Source: Bathynomus jamesi
Taxonomy: Eukaryota > Arthropoda > Malacostraca > Isopoda > Cirolanidae
NCBI GenBank assembly: GCA_023014485.1
Contig: JAJOZX010000998.1
Coordinates: forward strand, 482,501 to 546,500
DNA length: 64,000 nt
Direction: 5' to 3'
Shown piece by piece: positions 42,701-52,859 of this stretch (position 1 is the stretch's first letter; each line of letters begins with the position of its first letter). The position numbers and the translations under genes were made by a program. Under the pieces are notes generated by a model. That model was not told where the DNA came from. It worked only from the letters and a program-made list of their open reading frames with translations, and made no database searches.

Positions 42701-42715
42701 ACATATATACATACA
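42441..42715 (+). repeat. Direct duplication with (AT)n/(GT)n array
   Basis: GAATTAAAACGCACATCGC with AGCAAAGCACACACGC and ACACTGTATCGTT recurs about 118 bp later. The second copy leads into (AT)n (42627-42675) and (GT)n (42676-42701). Confidence 0.85.
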
Positions 42716-42719
42716 CACC

Positions 42720-42940
42720 TTGAATAATAGAAATAATACACAACTACATCATTCTGTTTATTTAATATATTTCGAATATGTATATACATTAGGCGCAAAA
42801 CAATTGGATTTATTTAACAAATATATATCACGAACAGTAGAGAAGAAATGCATAAGACGCAAAAACAGGAATAATTATTTACCATACGCATCAACAATAA
42901 TACAACTAGACAGAAGAAATCGGGGAAAATATATTTAATA
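42720..42940 (+). other. Short unrecognised ORF region
   Basis: The frame ending at 42938 gives LGAKQLDLFNKYISRTVEKK, then IRRKNRNNYLPYASTIIQLD and RRNRGKYI. Composition is protein-like but no family is recognised. Reading starts within repeats, so the true start is unknown; an exon or transposon scrap is equally possible. The plus-strand string CATCATTCTGTTTATTTA at 42747 also occurs at about 17405 and, reversed, at 27934. Confidence 0.25.
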
Positions 42941-43439
42941 ATTATTATTTTTTATTAATAAAGCTATCTCCATGTATGTACATATTGGGATATTTTTATG
43001 TACATTTTTATCTTCAGATTAGAAGTGAATACAGCATTGACACTAACATGATATTGAGATGAAGCTTTCAAATTAACACCCAAATCAAAAGAATTATATT
43101 TCTTTAGCTATCTTTAAGAATTTTACACCAATTTAATTCGATGATGTCAAAGCTGGCCGTGATATTTAATTTGTTATAATAATGTTATAATGTTTCAGAC
43201 CAACAAAGACCCTAGCATCCACTCATGGCTGGTCTACCTAACTGTGTTCGTAATCGTGTATTGTGTATGTCCTCCGTGGTGGCGGAGGGGACCTACAATT
43301 TTACGTGGGTTCCGAACAACAAGAACATAAGAAATTTATGTAAAAACTGCCGGTAATTTGGCAACGACCAATTTTTACGAAACTAAATAATTATCAATTT
43401 AAAACTAATTAATTATCGATTTAAAACTAAAGATAGAAT

Positions 43440-43684
43440 CTCTGGATCCAGAGGATCAAGTCATAATAGACTACTATCCACAAATGTTACACTCTATATC
43501 TATTTATAACGGACATGCAAATATATCAGATCTAAAGAATCCAGTCAATTTCATTACGGTATCCATCAAGTCACGGTCCATATCGATTGCGGACCAAGTC
43601 AAAATTTACAACCATATACATTACAATATATACACATACGAGGAAAAGTGTAGGTGTGGCTGTAAAGACTGTACAGTAATGTAG
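43440..43684 (+). other. Unrecognised small ORF with Cys cluster
   Basis: An open frame from about 43437 (SLDPEDQVIIDYYPQMLHSI) through ATG 43484 ends at 43684 with YTYEEKCRCGCKDCTVM. The terminal CxCxCxxC cluster could bind metal. No family is recognised. It lies just upstream, on the opposite strand, of the CR1 3' end. It might be the last exon of a host gene or a scrap of an unknown element. Confidence 0.3.
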
Positions 43685-43923
43685 AAATGTGTGTGCACCC
43701 ATTATGGGTCTCCCATTTAAAGGTGTTTGTGGGGCAAGTGAAGATCATGAGTTTTTCAATACCTCACAGTACTATGGGGGGCACCGCTCGGCAGAGGAAT
43801 CTCTTTAAATGGGGTGTGTAAGGACAGAGAGTATCCCCTAACCCAAGACGCTGCCTCCCTATATCCCACAACACTTGTGTTGAGTTGTGGGATCTATCCC
43901 CACAAAGCCTTAATTTTACTACC

Positions 43924-46740
43924 TTAAACTATACCCTTTCTATCAACATGCGCGTCTAATCGATTTTTAAACATGTTTATAGACGTGCTACTAATTACTT
44001 CTACCGGCAAACTATTCCAGCTATTTACTATTCTATGCGTAAAAAAGTTTTTCGCAACTGCTGTCTCGAACCTTCTACTTGTCAACTTACACCCGTTATT
44101 TCTAGTCCTATTATATTGAGATATTTCGAAAAAGCTATCTCTATCTACGTTATCAAACCCATTCATAATTTTGAAAACCTGGATTAGATCACCCCTTAAC
44201 CTCCTAGTCTCGAGAGTAGTCAATTTTAACTCCTTAAGCCTATCCTCGTACGACTTTGACCTAAGAGACGGAATCATCTTAGTTGCTCGTCTTTGAACTC
44301 TTTCGATTTTGTCTATATCTTTGCACATATGCGGATTCCAAAATTGGACCGCGTACTGCAAATGGGGTCTAACTAATGATTTATAAAGAGGAACTATAAT
44401 ATCGCGCGATTTGTACTCAAAATTTCGAGCTATAAACCCTAACACTTTGTTCGCCTTATTGACCGCTGCTGTACTTTGTTTCGCTAATTTTAAATCACCA
44501 GTGACTATAACTCCTAAATCTTTTTCCTGCTCTACGCTTGTTAAATCTTTCCCTGACATACTATACGCAAAATTACCGTTACGCGAACCTATATGCAAAA
44601 TTTTGCACTTATCCACGTTAAATCTCATTTGCCATGTGACTGACCAATCAACGATTTTATTCAGATCTTCCTGAATTTTACCTCTATCTTCGTCATTAAT
44701 CGCCCTACCACCCAGCTTCGTGTCATCCGCAAACTTTGAAACTGTACTGACTAGGCCGACATCTAAATCGTTAATATATAGAGAAAAAGCAAGGGGCCCA
44801 ATACAGAACCCTGAGGAACGCCACTCGCTACATTAGCCCAACACGACTCCGCTCCATCAACGACCACCCTCTGTTTCCTGCCTCGCAACCACTCTTCTAG
44901 CCAATTTATTACTACACCCCTGATTCCATGAGCCTTAGTTTTTTCAATGAGTCTTTTGTGCGGCACGGTGTCAAACGCTTTTTGAAAATCTAAATACACT
45001 ACATCAACCGCCCGATGTCTATCGTAAACGTCAACCACGCTTTGGAAAAATTCTAAAAGATTAGTTAAGCAAGATTTGTTTCGCCTAAAACCGTGTTGCG
45101 TATTTCTAACCAGATTATGCACTTCTAAGTGTTCGACTATACGATCCCTAATTATTGATTCCAGTAGCTTACCTACAACAGACGTTAAACTGATTGGCCT
45201 ATAATTTCCCGCCGCACCTTTATCGCCTTTCTTAAAGATAGGTGTTACGTTTGCTAACTTGAAATTATCTGGTACGCACCCTCAGAAATAGACGCATTAA
45301 AAATCTTTGTTAGCGGCACAACAATGCTATCTTTTAATTCTTTTAGTTGTATGGGATATATGGAATCCGGACCCGGTGATTTACGCGTTTTCATTTTATC
45401 AATATAGCGCATTACTTCCCCTTCACTAACGACAATATTATCCAAAATATTACCATTATCAAAAGGTATTATGTCTATGACCGTAGGGATATTCGTTACA
45501 TCTTCTATAGTAAAAACTGACGTAAAAAATTCGTTTAGCAAGGTAGCCATTTCCTTGTTTTCAGAGACTAGATCTCCATTTACATTTTTCAATGGACCTA
45601 AGACACTTTTTACTGGATTTCTATTATTGACGTATTGAAAGAATCGTTTGGGGTTTTCTTTACCGTCACGAGCTATGGAGATTTCAAATTCGCACTTGGA
45701 CTTTTTTATTACACTTTTCGCTTCACGCCTCAGAGATATGTAGTTGTTTCGTAACAACAAATTGTCTTTATCGCACTTATGTTGCCTATAAGCCCTATCT
45801 CTACTCTTTATAATGTCTCGTACTCTAGAAGTAAACCACAAGGGCTTGTTGTTTACTTTCGCACGCTTAATTTTGTACGGTACACATTCCTCATTTATAG
45901 TCCTAAATACCGTTACAACGATTCCCACATTAGTTTTGCGTTGGAGTTCCCCATTACGTTTTCCCAATTGACGTGTGAAAATTTATTTCGAAATTTACTA
46001 AAGTCTGCGTGCTGGAAGTTAGGAAATTTAGTCGAGTAAGTTGGTTTCGAGTGACTTACTGAGAGGACAAACTCTACCATATTGTGATCGCTATTGCTCA
46101 ACAGTTCTATTACTTGAAGATCAGTAATTAGCCTATCATCCGTAGTTATTACTAAATCTAAAATACTGTCCAACCTCGTAGGTTCCCCAACCTTTTGAAT
46201 AAGAAAGCTATCCTCGAGAAAATTAACTAAACGATTACCTTCCGCGTCTCCCTGCATTGTATCGTAATTCACGTTGGCGCAATTAAAGTCACCCATAACT
46301 AAAGCCTGCTCACTACCGATTATTCTCTTTAGTTCACGATATAACGCTTCGTCCGTATCAGCTGTTTGATTTGGGGGACTATATATAACCGCAACAAGAA
46401 GTTTGAAATCGTTCAATTCAAGTTCTGCTATAGTCGAATCTATCGGTTCTGGAATTGAGTGCTTTACTTCTATAACGTTCGCAATATTATCTTTGATATA
46501 CAACATAACACCGTCCTCGCCTACCTATTCTGTTTTTAACAAAAAAGTCTATAACCTTTAATTTGATATTCCCCTACAAAGTCACGTGTTTCAGTGCTAA
46601 GCCACGATTCATTTATCGCAATTAAATCATAGTCTTTACAAGCAATTAAGGAAAAAAATTCGTTTATTTTATTTCGTAGCTACGAGCATTTAAGGATAGA
46701 ACCTTCAAATTGCTTGCAATTACGACACCTTCGCGAGCGC
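43924..46740 (-). pseudogene. CR1 ORF2: endonuclease-RT, frameshifted
   Basis: The endonuclease begins near 46720 with LSLNAR and YDLIAINESWLS. It continues at 46506 with VMLYIKDNIANV-type residues, ALVMGDFNCANVNYD and SNSDHNMVEF. The linker (45967-45254) carries NPKRFFQYVNNR and KSPGPDSIYPIQLKEL. RT blocks are NTQHGFRRNKSCLTNLLEF, VVYLDFQKAFDTVPHKRL and ASGVPQGSVLGPLLFLY (45122-44763). After a shift near 44765 comes the FADDT site, around 44730. Thumb and C-terminus (44628-43924) include CKILHIGSRNGN, DLGVIVTGDLKL, YKSLVRPHLQYAVQFWNP and NSWNSLPVEVISSTSINMFK. Roughly four frameshifts interrupt an otherwise well-preserved protein. Confidence 0.9.
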
Positions 46741-46758
46741 GGGGGAAACTTGTAGAAT

Positions 46759-47694
46759 TTACGCTGGGACCGTTCGAGTTACGGCAGCCTGAAAAGAAGA
46801 GACAGTATTATGAAATAGTCTTCCTAAACGCGCAGCTCCTACGTCATTAAGATGAAGTCCATCTTCGAGGAACAAGTCCCTCCTGCCGTAGAAACTGTTC
46901 CAAAAATTCGCATAATGCACTCCTTCCTGTTGGCAAAGAGACTTTAGGTTATTGTTAATATAGGTCGCCTTGCTGTAGAAATCGTTACGTTGGATAATTC
47001 GAGGAAGTATACCTGTTAAGACAATCTTATTAGTTTTCTCCTTTAGTCGCTCTATTAAGTCCCTGTACCTAGCCAGCAGTTCTTCCGATCTAGAATTTAA
47101 AACGTTATTAGTACCGACATGAATAACATACGTTGTGTCCTCGGCGGTACCGCCTGTAAAATGGTCAACACTATTAGTTATATCCTCCACCCTTGCATCA
47201 GGGTAGCAGTAACGGCGCCTACGACGAGGGTTTCTCCCACAGAATTCCTCGAGCTGCCCTCGAACAATGGAATCGCCAACGAGTCGTATTTCCGGTTCAT
47301 CAGCATCTTCGAAACCTAAAACAGAAAACTTATTGCTTGTTATTACTGGTAGACAAGTCTTTGCTTTTCGCAATGGGGCTCCATTTCGCACTCGAACGAA
47401 GGGTTGGGAACTAGGGGAAGAGAGAGGGCTATTAATACTATTTATATTATTAGTAGAAACTGAGGCATGAGGGGTCGTAACTGGAGTCTCAAGGGAATCC
47501 AATTTTGCCGTCAGAAGCATCACGCTTTCTTGAAGCCTCACCCTGGCCTCCCTCTCACGGTCTAATTCGTTCCTCAGGACTTCCATGCTTGCGCACCACC
47601 TGCAAACTAATTGTTCATTATTATTAGCCATTGTAAACGCGTAAACGGCAAATTTCCCTTCACAGCGACTGCAAGTACTTGACGGGGGTGCCAT
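46759..47694 (-). CDS. CR1 ORF1: zinc finger plus SGNH/GDSL esterase protein
   Basis: An intact 311-residue protein. Residues 8-35 hold CSRCEGKF and CRWCASM, a small CxxC...CxxC zinc motif. Residues about 38-65 form a coiled coil (LRNELDREREARVRLQES). A Ser/Asn/Pro-rich linker follows. Residues about 135-300 form an SGNH hydrolase: RLVGDSIVRGQLEEF (block I Ser), YVIHVGTNNVLNS (block III Gly-Asn) and LEDGLHLNDVGAARL (block V Asp-His). These are all catalytic positions of the esterase domain known from CR1 ORF1 proteins. It is thought to bind element RNA and interact with membranes or lipids; the esterase's role in retrotransposition is not settled. ORF2 follows about 20 bp downstream. Start is the first Met before the zinc motif. 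Confidence 0.9.
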   Translation of the reverse strand: MAPPSSTCSRCEGKFAVYAFTMANNNEQLVCRWCASMEVLRNELDREREARVRLQESVMLLTAKLDSLETPVTTPHASVSTNNINSINSPLSSPSSQPFVRVRNGAPLRKAKTCLPVITSNKFSVLGFEDADEPEIRLVGDSIVRGQLEEFCGRNPRRRRRYCYPDARVEDITNSVDHFTGGTAEDTTYVIHVGTNNVLNSRSEELLARYRDLIERLKEKTNKIVLTGILPRIIQRNDFYSKATYINNNLKSLCQQEGVHYANFWNSFYGRRDLFLEDGLHLNDVGAARLGRLFHNTVSSFQAAVTRTVPA

Positions 47695-47704
47695 GCTTTT
47701 AATT

Positions 47705-48680
47705 AGTTAAAAAAAAAAAAAAAAACACAAAACGAGCGTTTGGAAATTAATAAATTACAACGTAGGTCTACCGCGTGCTTATTGTGCCGTCACCTGCGAA
47801 AACCCGCGAAATTGTTCTTGAAACGCAGAAACAGGTTCTTGTAACACAATTTTATGCTAAATGAATATATAATTAAGCTACCGACGAAAGAAATGTTAAA
47901 GAAAAAGTATTAAATGAAACTTATCTGGTCACTGTTTACTGACTTAATCCTTTTTTTCCCACGGTAGGTGACCTTTTTGGAGGTCAGGTAGTGTGAAGGA
48001 AAAATGAACCTTAAGAAAACACGTTTCTGATAGATTTGAAAAACAACAAAGGCAAACCATGGGAATTTCAACCCTATGACTGCACGTTGTCTGATTGATT
48101 TGAAAAACAAACAAGGAAGTAGCCTTGGTTTGATCAAATAATATAGTACTGAATAACGTCAATAAATGAAATATATTCGTTAATGAATGATTAGTAGCAC
48201 GAAGTAATTTAGTTAAGAATGCACGGAACACTTTTTTTTTTAAAACACTTCAACGAAAACCACTTATTCAATTGATAACAGGACACTCGATAAAACACGT
48301 CTGTTCACAAGGAAAGACTGATCACGACTGAGGAAAGACTGATCACGACTGAGGAAAGACTGATCACGACTGAGGAAAGACTGAAATATATGCTTGTAAC
48401 ACTAAAGTGCGAGGTACACTGATAAGGTACCCGGAAAAAACGCACTAATTTAGCACCAAACTTAATTCGAGTTTAACCTTCCACTTTTGATTGCTCTGTG
48501 ATTTAGCACTCTAATGTAAAAACACACATGCGTAGAATATTCTTCGACCTTAATTTATCACCAAACGAGGCAGTGTCAAAATTATGTTTAATTCGAGCGA
48601 TACTTTTTAAGGAAGGAAACACACACCAGCTGCATTAACCGTACTTTTCTGATATTTACCTGTTTTCACACTGTAGTGTA
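47705..48680. other. Probable CR1 5' region and flank, no gene
   Basis: Begins with a homopolymer A run. Two similar blocks (TTTGAAAAACAACAAAGG at about 48034 and TTTGAAAAACAAACAAGG at about 48097) occur within it. No coding sequence is supported. Confidence 0.4.
48309..48387 (+). repeat. 21-bp tandem repeat
   Basis: Nearly four copies of GGAAAGACTGATCACGACTGA, perfect across the first three. Each unit holds the palindrome TGATCA. Confidence 0.95.
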
Positions 48681-48687
48681 AAACATG

Positions 48688-49741
48688 TGTTAACCCCTCC
48701 GTCTATGGCCTTGGGCAGTTCGAAGTTGATGGGGGTTCTGGTTAGGTGGTAGCAACGGATTTGTTACTCTGGAGTATCTGGTACCGTATAGGGAATCGCA
48801 GAAGTTTCTCTTATACTACTCTCCGATTTCTTGTTGTAGTGGATCGGAGGATTCTGTGGAGCTTACTAAATTCTCTGAAGGTTCCCCGATTCTCCTTGTA
48901 ATGTATCGAGAAATTAATTTTCTCTATTTAAGACTAAGTTCTCTGAAGAGAGCAAGGCTCGAAGAAGACAAAGATATTCTCTTACTGTAGTTTACTGCTA
49001 AAATGTTACAGGTAATGCTCAGCCTCTAAGTTAGATCAGACAAATCAGAATGAACATTGGAGAAATTTTACGGGTTTTAAATTGAAATTTTTAATGACAT
49101 CATTATTATTTAATGCTGATCTTTTTGGTTTTTATTCTCAATAGGCTGATTTATTTTTCAAAATATTTAAAGATAAGGTAAATATTTAGCTGTAGCAATG
49201 TCTAGACTGATAAGCAAGATATTTGAAGATGAAGCCATATTTTTGTTTTGAACCGCATATTGACAGATCTGATGTTATCATGATCTGCCGAGTTAACTAA
49301 AAATGGAAATTGAAATATGCATTTTATTATGAATTACAAATAAACATGCATATGAGCAAAAATTAAATCCTTAAGATTTAAAATTAAACGTTAAGCAAGA
49401 CATGACTTCATCTTTTACAACGAAGAGAGAATGTATAAAAAAAATTAACTGCAGAATTTAACAAGATTACATTATTAAGCTAAATCTAAAAAAATGATTA
49501 AGTATTTTAAAAAGAAACAATTCAGCAATTATTCAGCAGAAATAAAATAGAAAGCAAATCAAAAATTTTATCTGAACTTCGTCAGCGTTATGCAAATTTG
49601 GACTCTATATGTAAAAATGAATATAAGAACGTACCTACATATGAATATAAGTATTATAGGAATATAAATATATGTGAATATAAAAATTATATGAATATAA
49701 ACATATATGAATATTGGAATCATTCAGTGTTCATTTTTACA
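48688..49741 (-). mobile_element. Solo LTR with CATG duplication
   Basis: Plus-strand ends are TGTTAACCCC and ATTTTTACA. CATG occurs on both sides (48684-48687 and 49742-49745). The sequence matches the 3' LTR at 33834-35045 in reverse. Because the LTR is complete and flanked by a 4-bp duplication without internal sequence, it arose by recombination between the two LTRs of a full element. It is 1054 bp because its AT minisatellite is shorter. Confidence 0.88.
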
Positions 49742-49745
49742 CATG

Positions 49746-49979
49746 CATATAGTACGGCGCGCGATGTGGGGAAATATTCCTCATATCTCTCTCCCCAAGA
49801 ACATCGGGTACTTTTAAATCCCCCACTTTTGATATCTCGCGAATCCACACGCTAGCATAATATAGCGATGTATACGTACGGCACGAGCGGAATATTTCAC
49901 GTCCCAACCTTTACTGTTCTGGGTACTATCTCTGACCATTTTATCATAATTAGGCAGGGACCATAAATGAAATACTTGC

Positions 49980-50016
<37 letters not shown>

Positions 50017-50510
50017 ACTTAATACGCGTTCAACGTAAAAATTCATTTCAAAGTAAACGAATATACTGATAGATATTTTAAAGACATAGAAACGTTTATA
50101 TATTCTTTCACATTTTAATCGAAAATTTAGGAAACAATACTTTTATTTTTAGCCGAGCAAATAAACTGAGAGTGCATGACGAGTTTAAAAACAGTTTACA
50201 ATGCGTACACAGTTAAAAGCGAAATATAATATTTCTCATCGAAATATACACGTTATGATATTGCGCTTATAGAAATCCACAATTCATTTTAACAGTGTTA
50301 CCCAAGTAATGCGAAGGACATTTTCTACGAACATTTGTACTTCAGAAAATGAAATTTTATTTAATTAATGGTGGTCTTAATTAAATATGTTTATTTTCAT
50401 ATGAATTAAAAGTTTTAACGACAAATCAATTAAACTTCCTCAACCCAAAAGAATTAAAAATGGTTTATTTAAAATATACAAGCCTTATTATAGATTAAAT
50501 ATGTGGTAAA
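49746..50510. other. No gene recognised; (ATT)n at 49983-50012
   Basis: AT-rich flank. The (ATT)n tract has about ten units. No supported gene. Confidence 0.4.
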
Positions 50511-50514
50511 TTTA

Positions 50515-51297
50515 TAGTATTACACCCGTCTCCCTTTGGAGGTGAAATTTATGTTTTTCCTATGGTTTTTGATTCCCCCAGCCGGCAATCTGGGGGGACC
50601 CTGGTGGGAACCGGGAGTTCTCGGGTGGGGGAAATCACAGAAAACGAGTCATTTCCGACGGTTTTGAAGGTCAGATTCGTTCAAAACACATCAAAAACCA
50701 TAGGAAAAACATAAATTTCACGTTCAAAATTAACCTAACCTTCCTAACCTAACCTAACCTACCCTAACTTAACCTAACCTATCCTAACCTAACCTAACAT
50801 ATCCTAACCTAACGTAACCTATCCTAACCTAACCTAACTAAACCTAACTAAACCTACCCTAACCTATCCTAACCTAACAGTTTCTGGTCTTGACGATATG
50901 TACACTCCGTTTTACAATGTGGACACTTCACTACTGTCGGTAGAACACCGTGAGCACGCAGAAACTCAACACCTTTCTAAATTTTTGTAGAAAGCGACAA
51001 TACAGCGGTAATAATCGAACGAGCACGTGTCACACGAAGCCATTCCGGTAGCAAAGTAATTCAAATTCGAAATGGATGGAGCGCAGTGATTGGGCAGACA
51101 TGTAACTGTCAGCCGCGCACGCACACCAAACAAACGTACGAACACAAACTAGATACTCACCAAAAAAAAATTTATTATCTCGAAAACGAAGCATTTGCGA
51201 TGGAAACGCTATAGAAGAAAAGTGTTTTAGAATTAAAAAATCTACTTAATGAATACATAATAATTGCTAGACGTTAGACGGGTGTAATACTATAATA
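50515..51297. mobile_element. MITE-like element carrying telomere-type repeats
   Basis: TATAGTATTACACCCGTCT at 50515-50533 is the reverse complement of AGACGGGTGTAATACTATA at 51277-51295, apparently with TA at each edge. Inside are a second inverted pair (GTGAAATTTATGTTTTTCCT at 50542 and its complement at 50703-50722), the CCTAA array, and unique sequence with no ORF. The terminal symmetry makes a non-autonomous transposon the simplest reading. Superfamily is not assigned. Confidence 0.65.
50735..50880 (+). repeat. Degenerate (CCTAA)n array, telomere-type motif
   Basis: About 28 units of CCTAA with interruptions such as CCTATCCTAACCT and CCTAACTAAA. The complement TTAGG is the common arthropod telomere repeat. 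It lies wholly within the inverted termini of the 50515-51297 element. Confidence 0.9.
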
Positions 51298-51395
51298 ATA
51301 CCAAATATGTTTTAGACTTCAATGTTTTAACAACAAACCAGTTAAGCGAATATGGTGATAGATATTTTAAAGAGAGAAATGTTTAAATGTTCTAA

Positions 51396-51401
<6 letters not shown>

Positions 51402-51481
<80 letters not shown>
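51402..51481. repeat. (AT)n microsatellite, long
   Basis: About 40 units without interruption. Frames reading poly-IY through it are artefacts. Confidence 0.97.
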
Positions 51482-51486
<5 letters not shown>

Positions 51487-51631
51487 AGAAGGACCAACAC
51501 AACAGCAAACTTTTTCGTTTATTTGTTGTGTTGGTCCTTCTTGTTCCTTCTCATCTGTAAGTTCTGTTTCCATAAGAAGTGAAGAGCTTTGATATACTGT
51601 ATGTATATATATATATATATGTGTGTGTATA

Positions 51632-52535
51632 TACCGGGCGTCCCAAAAAAATGTATACACACTTTAAATAATTATAAAGGCAGTGTTTATTAAAATACAT
51701 TTCATTTTCAAAATGTAATAGAATCTACAGACATTATTTAATTGTTTTGTCAACGCCTGTTTTCAAACTGACGTCCGTTCTGGTCCAGGCACTGCTGATA
51801 ACGCGAAGCAATGGAATCGCAAACATCACGAAACATTTCGTTTGGTATTTGTGTGCATTCTCGTTCAATGGCTGCTCTCAATTCAGCGACTGTTGCAGGT
51901 TTTATAGCGTAGACTTTGTCTTTTAAGTATCCCCATAAAAAAAGTCTAGTGGTGTGAGGTCTGGTGAACGCGGAGGGTATTCTACGAAACCCCTTCGTCC
52001 AATCCACATCCACATCGTGCCAAGTACCACTCGCAATACTCCACTCTTCGGTCCGGATCATCTTCATTAATAGCATGGACTAATCTTGGAATGTAACTTT
52101 TCCATTGACAGCGCTTCAAAATGCGTTGGACAGACGATTCTGAAATTCCTACCTCACGACTCGCTTGCCGCACAGATTTTCTTGGACTTTGGTGATACGT
52201 TTCCAGTACTCTTTCTTGCTTTGTGGGGCTTGTCGATGTCCGTGGTCTTCCGGAACGCTTCTTGTGGACATTCTGAACAGTTCCATCGGCTTCAAACTTA
52301 TCTCTAATTCGAGTGATGGTAAGTCGCGTTGGTGGATCTGTTTGAAACTCCCTCCTAAACTGTCTTTGCACTTCAACTGCGTTTTCACACTTCCAGTAGC
52401 ATTTTAGAATGAATTTCCTTTGTTCAAAGCTTAGTCTGACTGCCATTATTAATTCTAATGGGTTTAACTTGGAAAAAAAGAAACATCAATTGAGCTATCA
52501 GCTGTTAAAGTGTGTATACATTTTTTTGGGACGCC

Positions 52536-52540
<5 letters not shown>
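51632..52540 (-). mobile_element. Mariner-family deletion derivative, copy 1 (909 bp)
   Basis: Ends TACCGGGCGTCCCAAAAAAA and TTTTTTTGGGACGCCCTGTA form inverted repeats of about 28 bp (to GTATACACAC). It sits in an AT/GT array, using TA as target. It matches the copy at 61427-62335 in reverse, at the same length and with the same internal deletion. Confidence 0.92.
51750..52446 (-). pseudogene. Mariner transposase, catalytic core deleted, copy 1
   Basis: The frame starts [20 protein letters not shown] and has paired helix-turn-helix regions: [20 protein letters not shown] with [11 protein letters not shown], and the linker [12 protein letters not shown] followed by [15 protein letters not shown]. 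It continues to [10 protein letters not shown]. There it jumps, by an internal deletion, to the C-terminal part: PPRSPDLTP-type residues with the third catalytic Asp, LFLWGYLKDKVYAIK and IPNEMFRDVCDSIASRY. The first two catalytic Asp residues and the sequence between are lost, so it cannot cut or join DNA. It keeps the DNA-binding domain and could in principle still bind termini. Frameshifts occur at the deletion point and at the T run before LWGYL. Confidence 0.88.

Positions 52541-52582
<42 letters not shown>
52540..52582. repeat. (AT)n microsatellite
   Basis: Target array of the mariner insertion. (CT)n follows at 52630-52649. (AAT)n plus (AT)n lie at 52816-52857. Confidence 0.95.
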
Positions 52583-52587
<5 letters not shown>

Positions 52588-52859
52588 GAGCAAATACAAT
52601 TTCTACGCACACCTATTAAATTATGAACCTTCTCTCTCTCTCTCTCTCACCATGACATTTAAAGTAGTAAACTCTACGTCTCTCTCTCTACCGCTGTGAA
52701 TACTATCTCTGACACTAAAATATGAAAAAATGATTGACAAACCGTAGCCTCTATGATATATTAGCATATATATATATATATATATTCATAATTAAAATTT
52801 TATTAGGAAAAGGTAATAATAATAATAATAATAATATATATATATATATATATATAGTG

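Larger units (their letters stand above)
43700..47700 (-). mobile_element. CR1 retrotransposon, near complete
   Basis: ORF1 (47694-46759) is intact; ORF2 (about 46740-43924) is shifted. The 3' UTR extends to about 43700. The 5' limit is uncertain; a run of 18 A lies at 47708-47725. It is the most complete CR1 in the window. A solo LTR lies upstream at 48.7 kb. Confidence 0.82.

Noticed and set aside
50735..50880. Interstitial telomere or chromosome-end fusion
   Set aside because: The array is degenerate, short and enclosed by inverted termini of a MITE-like element, so mobile-element cargo is simpler.
51352..51660. Frames reading long IYIYIY or VCVCVC stretches (also at 14846, 16083, 34942, 42405, 57770, 58882)
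   Set aside because: They translate (AT)n and (GT)n microsatellites and have no protein-like sequence outside them.
52086..52407. Plus-strand frames with [14 protein letters not shown] sequence at 52.1 kb (and its mirror at 61.6 kb)
   Set aside because: Both are antisense shadows of the mariner DNA-binding domain.
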